Of a DNA stretch of 64,000 bases, positions 13,601 to 25,400 are shown in pieces (position 1 is the stretch's first letter; each line of letters starts with the position of its first letter). Below the pieces are notes generated by a model, which ran no database searches, was not told the origin of the DNA, and was given only the letters and a program-made list of their open reading frames with translations. This DNA comes from Chionis minor (Eukaryota > Chordata > Aves > Charadriiformes > Chionididae): assembly GCA_013398295.1 (NCBI GenBank), contig VZSF01007785.1, positions 372,001 through 436,000 on the forward strand, given 5' to 3'. A program made the position numbers and the translations under genes.

Positions 13601-16600
13601 ACGAGATTGCTTTCTTGTGGTTGATCTCTGGACTTGAGAGCCCTGTAGTGTGGGGGTTTTCTTCCGTGTTTACCACATGGGGAACCTGTAGAGAACAACT
13701 TGGGTTCACCAATTTATTACAGCTAAATGGGGGCAATTTGTAAAATGGTGAGGTAAATGGCAAGCTTGAGGAGTTACTCCAGAGTAAGAGATCAAATGCA
13801 TAATCTTGCTGAATGAATGCATGTTCTTTATTAAAGAGCTAAGAGCAAACTTTCTATTTCAGTAGCCTTGATAGCTACTTAGTTCTTCCAGGTTTTTGAA
13901 ATGCCGTATTGCTCCTGTTATTTGCCATTGAGTGTTAAAATTTGGCAAGCAGAAGGCCCTCTGTCCGGAGAAGTGACTTTTCTTTGCCCCATAATATCTT
14001 CAGAATTAGCTACACTGTGGATTGCTGCTGTACCTGCTGGACGTGTGCCTTTTTCTGGAAAAAGCTGGTAGTGTATCAGAACAACTGGATTTTAACAGTG
14101 CCAGTACGCGCTGTGTAGCGTGAACTGGAAGGAGAGCCCGAAGGAGCCGTCAGGGCAGTGCTGGTGTATGTTGAAAGCATATTCATGCTGGAGTGTTTGC
14201 ATGTCACAGAACCCTGTTTGTAGACCTGCTACATAGCCCCCACCCTCTCTCCCCAGTTTCTAGGTGAAAAGAGAGCAGAGGGAAGGAGCATGAGTGGAGT
14301 CTTTTCATAACCATCCTAAACAGAGTAGCTCCTCCTGTTTCTTTTTGTCTGGAAATACCATGTGCTGCACAACTGCAAGTTCCTTGGAAGAGGGTGGGCT
14401 GAGCTCTCCTGGGAGTTTGTATTGGTCTTGGTCTCCTCTAAAGGCTTTCTTCCAGCTAGTCTTATTTGTCCTGTAGTCCAAATTTGCAGTACTTGAAAAG
14501 TTCGAGATTCTACCAACAATCATGATGCATTTGTGGAGAGATTATTACAATTGTGCACAAGATAATTTTTCTCTTTTTTGGCCTGTCTAAGCTTCTCTCT
14601 AGAAAGTATGAGCCATACTTACGAATAATGACAGTCTTTAGTTGCATGATTACATGCTCGTTTTTTCCCCGTGAACAGCATTCTGCTTAATTTCAGCATA
14701 CAGGATGATCCCACAAGAGGATAGAATTATGGCTGCATGAGCAAGTTCAAATCTGCCGTTTCCTAATTTCTGAATGCCTCATTTTTTCCAATCTAAATAC
14801 CTTTCCTGTGATAGAGGTGTTTTTTCTTTTTTTAATGTGATGTATTTAAAAACTTTACTGGAGATCCTCCAGGAAAAAAGATGCAAAATTCAATGTCCCT
14901 TCTTTCTTGAAATAAAAAGCACTCTCTCGTACCCCTTTCCTTTTCTGGATACTGCATGGGACTGTTAAAGATGTGAATGGCATTGGGAATCTGCAGTGTT
15001 AAAATAATTTGTATCAAATGTACTTGACTTGTTAAGGAAGTTAATTTGCTGTTTGTTTTCTGTGTGGCATCTCTGCATTTGTAATCTTTTGATAAATCTA
15101 ATTCTGTTTTTTAAAACAAATAAAGGAGGTATTCCGTATCCACCTATATGGAGATATATAAACAAATACTTTGTCAAACTCTTGTCTTAAATAAAAGTGG
15201 GATTAGGGAGGATGAGTTTAATCAAAACAAATTTTAATTTTTTTATCCTAATGAACCTGTTAACCCATTGGGGGAAAAAAGAAAAAACTATTTTGTTCAA
15301 CTTGAAGGGAAGTAATGAAGTGCTGGAAGTAATCTCCTGCAGGAGATTTTCAGGGTTTCCCCTTCAGAAGTGCAGGTTGCTGGATTTCTGAAGGAAGCAG
15401 TTTTAACATGTGACCAATAAAACTTTCTAAATGCAGATGTGTGAAGCTGGTTAAAATTCTCACAGAGAGGTTAAAAAAAACCAGTTGTCAGAATTGTCAG
15501 GTTGTGATCCCAGGGAACCTAGTTTGAGTTCTGGGAGAATTGCGAAGTGCACTAGTAGAGATGAGTGATGAAATCATGTTCATGCTGATCCTCAGGGTGA
15601 TATCAATAGTGTTAATCACAAAAGAAATTTGGCTAGTCTAATTCACAAGAGCTAAATATAGCTACCCATAAATCACACTTCCCCTTTCTCTTTGAAAGCT
15701 TCTGGGGTAGGTGTTTCCTCTATTCCTATATCAAATTATTCCTTCTTTTCCTTTCCCTCTGTTTTTCTGGATAGCTCCATGACGACCTTAGGTTTGAGTA
15801 GTAGAAACCATCATTTGCATTTGAACTTTAACCTCCCTAAGAATTTTAATTTGTAGACTGAGATAACTTTTTTGCACAAAGGAAACAAAATTCTATTTCT
15901 TGATGTGTACTAGATTCAGAATAAAAAGCTCCAGTGTGACAAAGGAGAAAAAACCCACGCAGACGCCCTTTTTGTTTCCACCCCTTGCTCAATCTGTTAA
16001 GCATTTTCAGGTTGGGTGCTTCCTCCAGCTGGGTATTGCCAATGGCCAGGGCTCAACAAATCATCTTTGATGTGAGTACTTCTGATCTTAAATTTTCTCC
16101 TCTGTACTGTTTGTTTCTATGGCTGTGCCCATGGTGTACCGCCCTACCCTCTTACTTTTGCTGACATAACTATTTTTGGAGCTGTACTGTGACCTGTATC
16201 AGGGACGCCATCCTGCTTGTTTGGTTGATTGCTTTTTTTAAAAAACAAAAAAGTGCAGGAAAAGAAAAGTCTTTTTTTTGTTCTTGATTGAAAGGCTAAA
16301 TCAGTTTCCTGGTCCAGCTCTCAGTAATGGCCCATGTGCAGGTGCATGGCTGTGGCGTGGGCAGAGGAAGGAGCAGAAATCTGGGCAAGAATACCTAAAA
16401 CCTGCATTTTGGTGAACAGTGATGTTTCCTCAAGTATGGCCTGCTGCATTTACTTCAAATGCAAACTGTGAGCCTGGCCATGCGTCTAGGTGCTGTTGAG
16501 GGATTGTGTGGAAGAGTCTGTATTTAGAAGAATGTGTCAGAACTTGGGTTTGTAGCTTACAGCTTCATGATAATAGTCCTCCGACCACGAGCAAATGCAA

Positions 16601-17824
16601 CAAACAGCTCTGAACCACATGGTCTTGACTTCAGCTCAGCTAAGCAGGGTACAAGTTAGTAGAGCCTCTGGTGCAAAGGGCTTAAATTAAACCATCTTCC
16701 TACTCTCCCCACATACACGCTTGGGCCCACTACATTGTGGCATTTATTTTGTAACACTGATTAAACTAATGCTAAAAGTCATGGTTTTGATGTGCAAGTG
16801 GAGTACAGGTTTGGTGGGGTTTTTTTTATAGTTGCTCTTGTGGTTTTGGTTTGTTTTTTTTCTTTTAGCTTAGACTGTATGTACACACACGTGCTATGCT
16901 TTAAACATATGTTTCCAAACTGTGTTCTGTGTTTTGTGTTGTTTAAGCTGGACTTTATCTCCTTATTAGCAAGCTACAGCCAAGGTGCGGTGACTGACAA
17001 TAGAAGGTTGATGTAAACGTTAACAAATTAACTCGGGCAGGATATGTGCTGGGCAAGGGCAGCAGCATGAACCTTTGCTCAACTGTAGCGCATGACCCCA
17101 CTTTTCAGCCTACATGGTTCTGAGTGTAACCCATGAACCGTGAAGCAGCTGCTTGCCAGTGCCCCCACCGAGGAGGGGGTGAAAGAAATGATAATCCAGC
17201 AAAAGGTACCTTGCAAAAGCTTTGAGGAACACTGCCATGTGCAATACCTGTGCAAAGAACAGAGGAAAGCTGAAGGGTTTGGAAAGTGATAACGGCACTA
17301 CTTAAGCACTTTGAAGATCTTGCCTCAGAAGGAGCTCAGTGAACTGGGTGCAGCTTCCTTCACCTACTGCAGAGGGGTGAAGAGCTGAGTCATCTTTGCT
17401 GGGACTTGAACTGTGATCTCACACGTTTTAAGCTGGGCTACTAGTCTAGAAACTTGACTCCATGCAGAAAACCAGATGCAGAAATGTGCTTCCCATCAGA
17501 TTGCACTGTCTGCTTGGTACATACAAGACAATATGTCAGTCATTTCATCCAGTGAATGTTTCTGGTTTTTTAAGCCACTTCAAAGCTTGCACTAGAAACT
17601 TTCTGGGACAATTCTTTCCTTTCTGTCATACCTCCTTTTTAAACAAAATCTGTTTAACTTCAAAAACTGTGCTCCTTGTACAGCCATCTCACCTTGAAAA
17701 CATACCACAGAACAAATAGAATTGCTGAACCCTTACAAAATGGGCATTGCTCATACTCACATGGCAACTCAGTGTGCACCATGAGCTGTCTGGTCTCCAT
17801 TCCAAGAAGGGAGTGGGGGGGGAA

Positions 17825-17897
17825 CCAAAAAAAAAACCAAAAACCAACCACAAAACAAAAAAACCACAAAAAAACCCCCCAAAAACCCCCCAAAACC
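17825..17897 (+). repeat. A/C-rich low-complexity tract
   Basis: A 70-base run made only of A and C, with A-runs of up to ten and C-runs of up to six, next to a run of eight G. Open frames seen across it on both strands are artefacts of this composition. Confidence 0.9.
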
Positions 17898-18910
17898 TCC
17901 TGGAACTGTTTAACCAATTCTCTCAGGTAAAACCATAAGATATGAAGCTTTTTTGTCTACCAAACACTGAGTGGGATAGGTGTAGAAAGGGCTGTAGGGA
18001 AAAATTTTCTGCTCTTGCGTGGTGGATTGGAATACCCAAAGGTGGTTGTCTGCGCCCTGCCTGTCTCTGCTGATCGGGAGGAAAACCATATCATTGCTCT
18101 TTGCCTACTCTATATCCTATAGCAATGCAAGTGAGAGATAAGTGCAGAAGAATGAAATCTTCCCTGCTGTTCCTTGTTGCCTTTAAACACCACTCAGTTG
18201 CACAGAAATTTCCTGTGGAAGTTAGAAGTCTTTTATGCTGCTATAAAAGGTGGGGTTTTTTTAAGGAAGTTTTGAACGTAACAGATAAGGTGGAGTGGAT
18301 GGAAAGAATAAGTTTCTGCAGAATATCAATATATGTTAAGACGTTTCTGTTGCTTGCATAAAGCCTAGAAAGAAGCATGAATCATAGTAATCCCTTTAGG
18401 ATATAGATATAGACAATCTTTTACGTCCATTTGGAAAGTTTCAGTTGTGCTGCCCTCTTATTGTACATATTAAGTACTTGTCTTTTTAATTCATTAAAAC
18501 AGCTAATATAGTAGTAATTTGCACCAGAAACTACTCACTTTTTGCCACTTTTTCTCTCAGGAAGGCTCCAGTGAGTCCTCTGGAGACTTGACTCCCTCTG
18601 TCTCCTTTCAGGTCTCTTTCCACGTTACTGGTCTCACCTTTGTGAGCGCCTTATGTCATGGTAACGACGATCCCTTCAACTGAGGCGAGTTGGACTCTGC
18701 TCCCAGTGGAGCCATCAGAGCTATCAGAAGAGCTTGCTGCCTGGCTGCGAGTTGCTCCTTCAGTCCTGGTGGTGAGCAAACTATCTGTAGAGCTGCCAGC
18801 TCCAGTAAGAGGGACCAGTTCTGGCTTGTTGGTTTTGCTGCTGGTCAGATCTGGTTGAGTTGTGAAACAATTCTGTATGAACGTGAACAATGTGAACATC
18901 TTTCCAGCTT

Positions 18911-18956
18911 AAAAAAAACCCAACCAAAAACAAACAAAAAACCCCAAAACAAACTG
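18911..18956 (+). repeat. A/C-rich low-complexity tract
   Basis: Composition resembles the tract one kilobase upstream, with repeated AACC/AAAC words. Confidence 0.85.
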
Positions 18957-19310
18957 AATCTGTATTCTAGAGGGGCAAGTACTTCATATTCATGTCCCAT
19001 GTGAAAGAACTGCAGTGTTGCTAGCCCCACTGTTACTAAGAATTTTTTTAGATCTAGCTGTACATTTTTTTGTCATTCTTTTGTTTTCTAAACCCCATTT
19101 AGGAGGGAGGTTGTGAGTATTAGCCCTGTGCTGTCTCCCAAATAAATGGTCAGGTTTTTACTATGTTAAGAAATTCCCGTATCTATATCTGTCTGCCTGT
19201 CCTCTGAGGCCAGTTTTCTTCAGTTTCATTCCCATTTCCAAAATCAGCTGTATCCCCGTTTATCTCTTATTCTTCAGGCCTGCAAATGCAAGTATTGCAG
19301 GATTCTCAGG

Positions 19311-20470
19311 TTAGAATCGTAGAATCACCTAGGTTGTAAGGGACCTTTAAGACGGTATCCAACTGCAAACCTAACACTGCCCAAACCATCCCTAAATTGT
19401 GTCCCTCAGCACCATGTCTACCTGTCTTTTAAATACCTCCAAGGACGGTAACTCCACCACTGCCCTGGGCAACCTGTGCCAATGTGCCAAACAACCCTTT
19501 CTGTGAAGAAAACTTTCCTAATCTAAACTGCCTCTGGCACAACTTAAGGCCATTTCTCTCATCCTATCATTTGTTACTTGGAAGAATAGACTGACCCCCA
19601 CCTCACTATACCCTCCTTTCAGGTAGTTGTGGAGAGCGAGGAGGTCTCCCCGCAGCCTCCTTTTCTCCAGGCTGAACAGCCCCAGTTCCCTCAGCCACTC
19701 CTCAGGAGACTTGTGCTCCAGACCCCTCCCCAGCTCTGCTGCCCTTCTCTGGACACCCTCCAGCCCCTCAATGTCTTTCTTGTAGTGAGGGGCCCAAACC
19801 TGAACACAGGATTCAAGGTGGGGCCTCACCAGTGCTGAGTACAGGGGGCCAATCACTGCCCTAGTCCTGCTGGCCACACTGTTCCTGATACAGACCAGAA
19901 TGCTGTTGGCCACCCTGGCCGTCTGGGCACACTGCTGGCTCTTATTCAGCTGACTGTTGACCAACACCCCCAGGTCCTTTTCCACTGGACAGCTTTCCAG
20001 CTGCTCCTTCCCAAGCCTGTAGCATTCGTGGGATGTGACCCACATGCCGGACCCGGCACTTGGCCTTGGCCCATCGATCCGCCCTGTCTAGATCCCTCTG
20101 TAGGGCCATCCTACCCTCAAGCAGGTTGACATTTCTGCCTGACTTGGTGTTGCCTGCAAACTTACTGAGGGTGCGCTCGATCCTCTCGTACAGGTCATTG
20201 ATAAGGATATTAAACAGAACTGGCCCCAGTGCCGAGCCCTGGGGAACACCACTTATGATCGGCTGCCAACTGGGTTTAACTCCATTCACCACTGCTCTTT
20301 GGGCATGGCTTCCAGCCAGTTTTTGACCTGGCAAAGGGTACACCCATCCAAGCCGTGAGCCGCCAGTTTCTCCAGCAGAATGCTGTGGGAAATGGTGTCG
20401 AAGTTTTTACTAGGGTCCAGGTAGACAACATTTTGTGTTTCCTCAGTCTTGCAAGACAGGTGCAGAGCAC
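19311..20470 (-). mobile_element. CR1 LINE, 3' part with broken reverse transcriptase
   Basis: Read on the minus strand this is the end of CR1 ORF2. It shows the RT core phrases [15 protein letters not shown] and [13 protein letters not shown], then the C-terminal CR1 phrases [36 protein letters not shown] and [18 protein letters not shown], followed by the 3' tail with 'attctacgat'-type octamers at the 19311 end. The frame is broken at least twice (near 20045 and 20280-20340). The usual ADD of the catalytic motif reads AGN. It is 5'-truncated, as nearly all CR1 copies are, and cannot move. Confidence 0.95.
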
Positions 20471-21178
20471 CTCATGCCTTTACCATTTCCTCAGACTGAC
20501 TGCTTGGAACAATTGATTTGGGTAAAATTGTTCACAAAAAATTGTTTTTTTGAAAAGTGTTGTAGAATGTCAACACAAAGTGAGACGTTAGGGAGCTAAC
20601 ATTGCAAAACAAAGTCGATAGTTATATTTTAGTTTTGTTGTGCTGGTAGGTGTGTAACAATTGCTATCGTAAAGCTGTCACGGGTACAGATTTACCAAAT
20701 GCATTCAGTATGTGATTTAAATATGCATAATTTTAGGCAAATGAGGCTCCTATTGATACTGAATGGATGTTGAATCAAGTCTCTGCTGTACTAGGGAAGG
20801 TTTATCTGAAAAAAGTTGTCTTCTTACTCTGACTTTATAAGTATGGCAAGGTTATAGATAAATGGAGTGTTTGCACTTTTATAAAATATGTGTATTTTTC
20901 TGTTTTTTAGGTCAGTCATGTTTCTTTTCTTCATATGAATAATTAAATTGCTTTTGGCTGACTTATCTACCTGAGGAGGGTGATAACAGCATAGACCCTT
21001 TCTTTTTGCATACCCAGACACGTTATCTGGAAAATCTGAGAATGCATTGACTACATTTTACGTTATTATAAGGTTACAAGACATGAAATAAAGCCTTGGA
21101 AATGGCTCTACAAAAGATGTAAGTTCAATTTTATTATTTGGGATCGAGTAATTGTTTAGGGTTGTACTGTTGCTATAT

Positions 21179-21265
21179 AGAATCACAGAATTGTCTAGTT
21201 GGGAAAGGACCTTTAGGATCATTGAGTCCAGCCATTAACCTACTATTGCCAAAATCACCGTTATT
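21179..21265 (-). mobile_element. CR1 LINE 3' end fragment
   Basis: 'agaatcacagaattgtctag...ggaaaggacctttaggatcattgagtccagcc' is the reverse complement of the CR1 3' tail. Only the last 85 bases or so are recognisable. Confidence 0.87.
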
Positions 21266-21905
21266 TATATGTCTCTACTGTAAATACTCCACTGATTCTA
21301 ACAATTCAGCCTGTAAGTGACTGTAGTATAAAGTTTAGGCTAAGAAGCGTTTTTCATTATCATGAAATTTTTTTGGTGTTACTGTCACTCATATTCTAAT
21401 TTGTGAATGTCTATTTCTGTTTAATTGAAATAAGAGTATATTTTTATGTTACTTTTAAAAAGTATTTAACATATAATCTTGACAGTAGCTTCCAAAGACT
21501 TTCATTATACCTTTTTTTTAATAATTTATGTTTCTTATATGGTATTCTCCCGTTTATATTTTTCCAGCTACCAAAACCTGTGTATCAGTAGGTTTCATTC
21601 TGACCTCACAAGCTTGTCTTCTTCCATACTGGTTGCCATGCATTGGTCCAGGTACAACGCAAATGGAGATTTTGCCACAAGCAAATGTAGCACCTTTTCC
21701 AGATGTGTTAGTGGGTTTTGTTGATCAAAATATCATCTCGATAACAGCCCATTTAGAATGTTTGACAACATGAATTAATTCTTGGAGAGACTTTTTAAAG
21801 TAGCAAAGGGAGTCAAGAACACAGTTCAAATTAGGTACTGGAGAACAAAACCCCATACTTTGTTGACAAAGCTAATGCTCATCTCTATAAAGTATATTAA
21901 ATTGT

Positions 21906-21950
21906 AAAAAAAACCAAAAAACCCAACCAGAACAAAAAGAAATAAAAAAT
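21906..21950 (+). repeat. A/C-rich low-complexity tract
   Basis: AAAACC/AACCC words with a few G, ending in A-rich sequence, upstream of the first coding exon. Confidence 0.8.
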
Positions 21951-22300
21951 CAGTTGCCTTTCAATAGAATTTGTGCTTCTGAAGCCATGAGCTTTCTTTG
22001 AAAATCTGCTTCCTCCTCTGGTCTTGGTTATCTTTCTCAACAGTCTAGCGGTTTAAAGTAAGACCTGTGTTTCTGTGGAAGTATATATGTGAGCAGGTGT
22101 CCGTGTAGAGGTAAATGCACTGTAAGTTTATAGCTTCCATAATATGGAGGAATTAACCTGGAAAAAAAACACTTTGAAAATGAATCATGGGGTAAATAAA
22201 ATTATTAGACAAACTTGTAATGTGGAAAAAAAAAAAATCAGTGCAGCCCTTTGGAGTTCTTTCGACAGTGTTTTAGATAACTTTGTTTCACTTCTCACAG

Positions 22301-22406
22301 AGATATAATCTTGGAAGGCTAGAACTTCTGTGCAGAGCAGCTGGAATTAGCCAAATACTGGAACCACTGCTGATTCGGTTGCATCCTCCAACATGACCAA
22401 TCCTCA
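22301..22406 (+). CDS. TMEM266: TMEM266 first coding exon (5'UTR plus residues 1-5)
   Basis: The acceptor is a pyrimidine-rich tract ending in CACAG at 22300 and the donor is CA|gtaagt at 22407. The start codon is 22393-22395. It has an A at -3, and an in-frame TAG at 22348-22350 lies upstream, so this is the first usable start in the exon. The coding part is 14 nt (MTNP plus two bases of a Gln codon), and the split codon is completed exactly by the next exon. The acceptor implies at least one non-coding exon further upstream. That exon was not identified. The exact 5' edge is inferred from splice-site shape only. Confidence 0.85.
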
Positions 22407-25400
22407 GTAAGTACCATGTGAGGATAGTTATAACTTATTTTACATAGGAGGGAACTGGTTGCTACCTGTAGAGAAGGATGATGTGACATCAAGAGGGTTC
22501 TGTGACTATTAATGGAAGCATTTTGAGGAGTAGTAGGATCTGGCGAGGTGAATTAGCAGAAAAAACATGAATGCTGTAAGGATGTTTGATGTGTTATGAA
22601 CAGTCAGTGGCTGAAACTAGTATGTCGTATTATGTTCATATCTGCCTTTTTTGTTTTCTGCCGCCAAACCTCCCCCAAAGTAGTTTGCCAACACTAGTGT
22701 GTTGGTTGGTTTGTTTTTCTTTTCAGTCAAATCAGACAATGTCTGTCATTTAGTCTGTCTGAGAATGCAAAAGGTATTCTCCCTCTTGGGAGAGGGAAGG
22801 ATGCAGCAACCCATTTCCTTTTTCCTTTATAATACTGGAAATTGGATCATTGTATGCTCTTTCATGCAAAGCTGAACCAGCTTGGACTTGTAGAGGTAAA
22901 TGTCCACAGGATGGCACTAAAGGTGAAAATCAAAGGAAGGAAATTCTTGCTAAAATTAACTCCTGCCTTTAGGCTTCTAATTTCAGATTGTTTACAGAGG
23001 AATACAGTTCTGTTGGAAATGAAAGAATCTCATTACTTTTTATTATTAGACAAAGAATAAAATAAACCAAGCCTTCAGGTTGTTCAAATAGTACTTCCTT
23101 TTACCTCTGCTTTCTGCATGACACAGTTTCAGCCTTTCCCTTCCAAATACTTGAGATATAACAGCATTTTTCAATTTTTAAAATTACTTTCTTGTGTAAA
23201 GCTGGCAGCAGTTAGCTCCTTTTAATTTAGGAATAATGTTTTGTGTCCAAAAAGGGTTAGTCTAATGGTGAGGCTCTGGCCAATAATCTTTCTCTGTCTC
23301 TTTCCCGTAGAACTTTAGTTCTTTCACTCACGTCCTTAGATTTACAAGATATATGAGTTAAGAACTCTTCTAAATTACTCATTTTTTTCTGGAAAAAAAC
23401 AAACTGTTACTCAGGTTGCTTGGATATCTGGAAGATTTTAATAAGCTGCTTTAAAAACAGAATCACCTATGCAACTTTAGTAGTCAAATAAGAGAGGGAA
23501 CGTGGGTGCCAAGCACTTTTTAACTACATCCCTAAGGAAAAGGAGTATCTGCACACCTGCTGTTTGAAAACCTCTGACAGGCAGCCTGAGACTTTTTCAA
23601 AAGTTAACAAACTCCCCTGAATGAAAGCTAGAGGAGCTTGTGCTTGCACCTACTCTGAATGAAATGGAGCAAGTGGGTTTTACTGGGTACTGCAAAGGAT
23701 CAGTCCTTGCTGGGGTTTGATGTGCAAGCGCTCTCCTACAGTGAAGTCATCCTTCGCGTGCACTAGATAATATGCGAACTGACAAAGTTTGAGTTTCTAG
23801 ATAAGTAGTATCTTGTTACAAACGTGGAAGGCACATGCGTCGTCAGACTCTGGTTTTACTTGCATGGAGTTCCCATTAGTGTTAGTGAGGTGGTAAAAGA
23901 ATACATGTTCAGATTTAGAAGCTGTACATAAGGATGGCTAAGATAATCTTTATAGAGGAGTCTGTAATTCTTCTGAATCATTGTTCTCCTTTCAGAATTA
24001 TTTTGAAATAACTTGTAACGGAATGATCCTTTCTAGTTGAATGTAACGAAGTCGCCATCCATCAAAACTATTTGAGTATTGATCCACAGTGGAAGAGGGG
24101 TCAGACTGCATCCATTAATTTAACAGTTGATTTGTGTATAATGATTAATAAGCTTAGCTATTCATTGCTCACTGATCTAACTTACAAAACAATGAGGGTT
24201 TAGTTGGCATAGTTACATGCTTTCTTTCTGTTTTGCACAAGTATTTTGCTTTTGGGTTCATGCGTTGTTTACAGATTTGTTTGTTTATAACATATTAATT
24301 TATATTTAGTGCTTTAAAAGCAGATTCAGCAGAGTGAAATGCTGTTCTTTGCCCATGAGGTTTCTGTTGATTGCAGTGGCATCTACAGAAGACAAGTTTG
24401 GAGAGATTTGATCTGTCCCCTCCATAAGGACACATCCTTCGATGACCTTGCGATGGCCTTTTAAGTTGCTGGCTTTTTTGGATTCTGTGAAGTTCCTGTC
24501 TCTAATTTTTTATTTGCTTGCCTCTGTTTTTATTTATATTTGTTTATATGTATGTGTGTGTGGAGAGAGAGGGTTTTTTATTTTGCTTATTGCATTTTCA
24601 GGCCTACAATAGAAGGCGGTGTTTCAGAAGTTGAGATAATTTCACAACAAGTGGAAGAAGAGACCAAAAGCATTGCTCCTGTACAGCTTGTTAATTTTGC
24701 TTATCGAGATCTACCTTTAGCTGCACTTGATCTATCTGTGGCTGGGTCCCAGCTTTTGTCAAATTTGGATGAGGAATACCAAAGAGAAGGGTAAGTACAA
24801 AGGACAGAATTTTGTTTTATAGTTTTAGGTTATAGGAATTTCATGGCATGTAAAAAGAAAACCTTGAGGTGGAGAAGTGCAGACGGTTGTCATCAAACGT
24901 TTTAAAACTATTATCACAGGCGGGAAGTGACTTCTAATGTAACTAACTTGTGCTGGTTTGGGGCTCTTTATAAGTATGAAGTGATTCATAGCTGCTATTT
25001 GACCAGAGTCTGGAAGCCTTCTGTCAGGGATAACTAGACCAAGCATCTAGCCCATCAGACAAGCGGAGTGGCCTGGTGAAAGCTCTTTGTGAAAGGTGTT
25101 TCAGGATGACAGTGAGTTGGCTACTGTGATTCTTGTACGTGGTTGTACATCTCCTGATTGAGACATAATGACAGTAGTGCTGATTCCTGGACGGATTGTG
25201 TACTTTTCACAGAATAATTTGAATTCCATACTTTGCTTACGTGAGAACATTGTCTTTGATAATGCCTATACATATTACTCCTGTTTTCATAGAACAACTG
25301 TTCCAGTTTTAATGGAATAAAAGATGTTAATCAGTTCATAACCCAAACATAACTCAGTGTCGGATTATGTAGCATTGTTGGCCTACAGCACATCAGAAGT

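Larger units (their letters stand above)
1..22300. other. Non-coding upstream region (5'UTR intron or flank)
   Basis: No exon of a recognised protein was found on either strand. Open frames are short and unconserved in character, and the longest ones lie in CR1 sequence. The region holds three CR1 fragments, a possible SINE remnant near 7.7 kb, and A/C-rich tracts near 17.8, 18.9 and 21.9 kb. There is no CpG-rich block of the kind that marks most vertebrate promoters. Because the first coding exon has its own acceptor, part or all of this region is probably an intron. I saw no exon of the upstream neighbour expected from mammalian synteny (NRG4). Confidence 0.6.
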
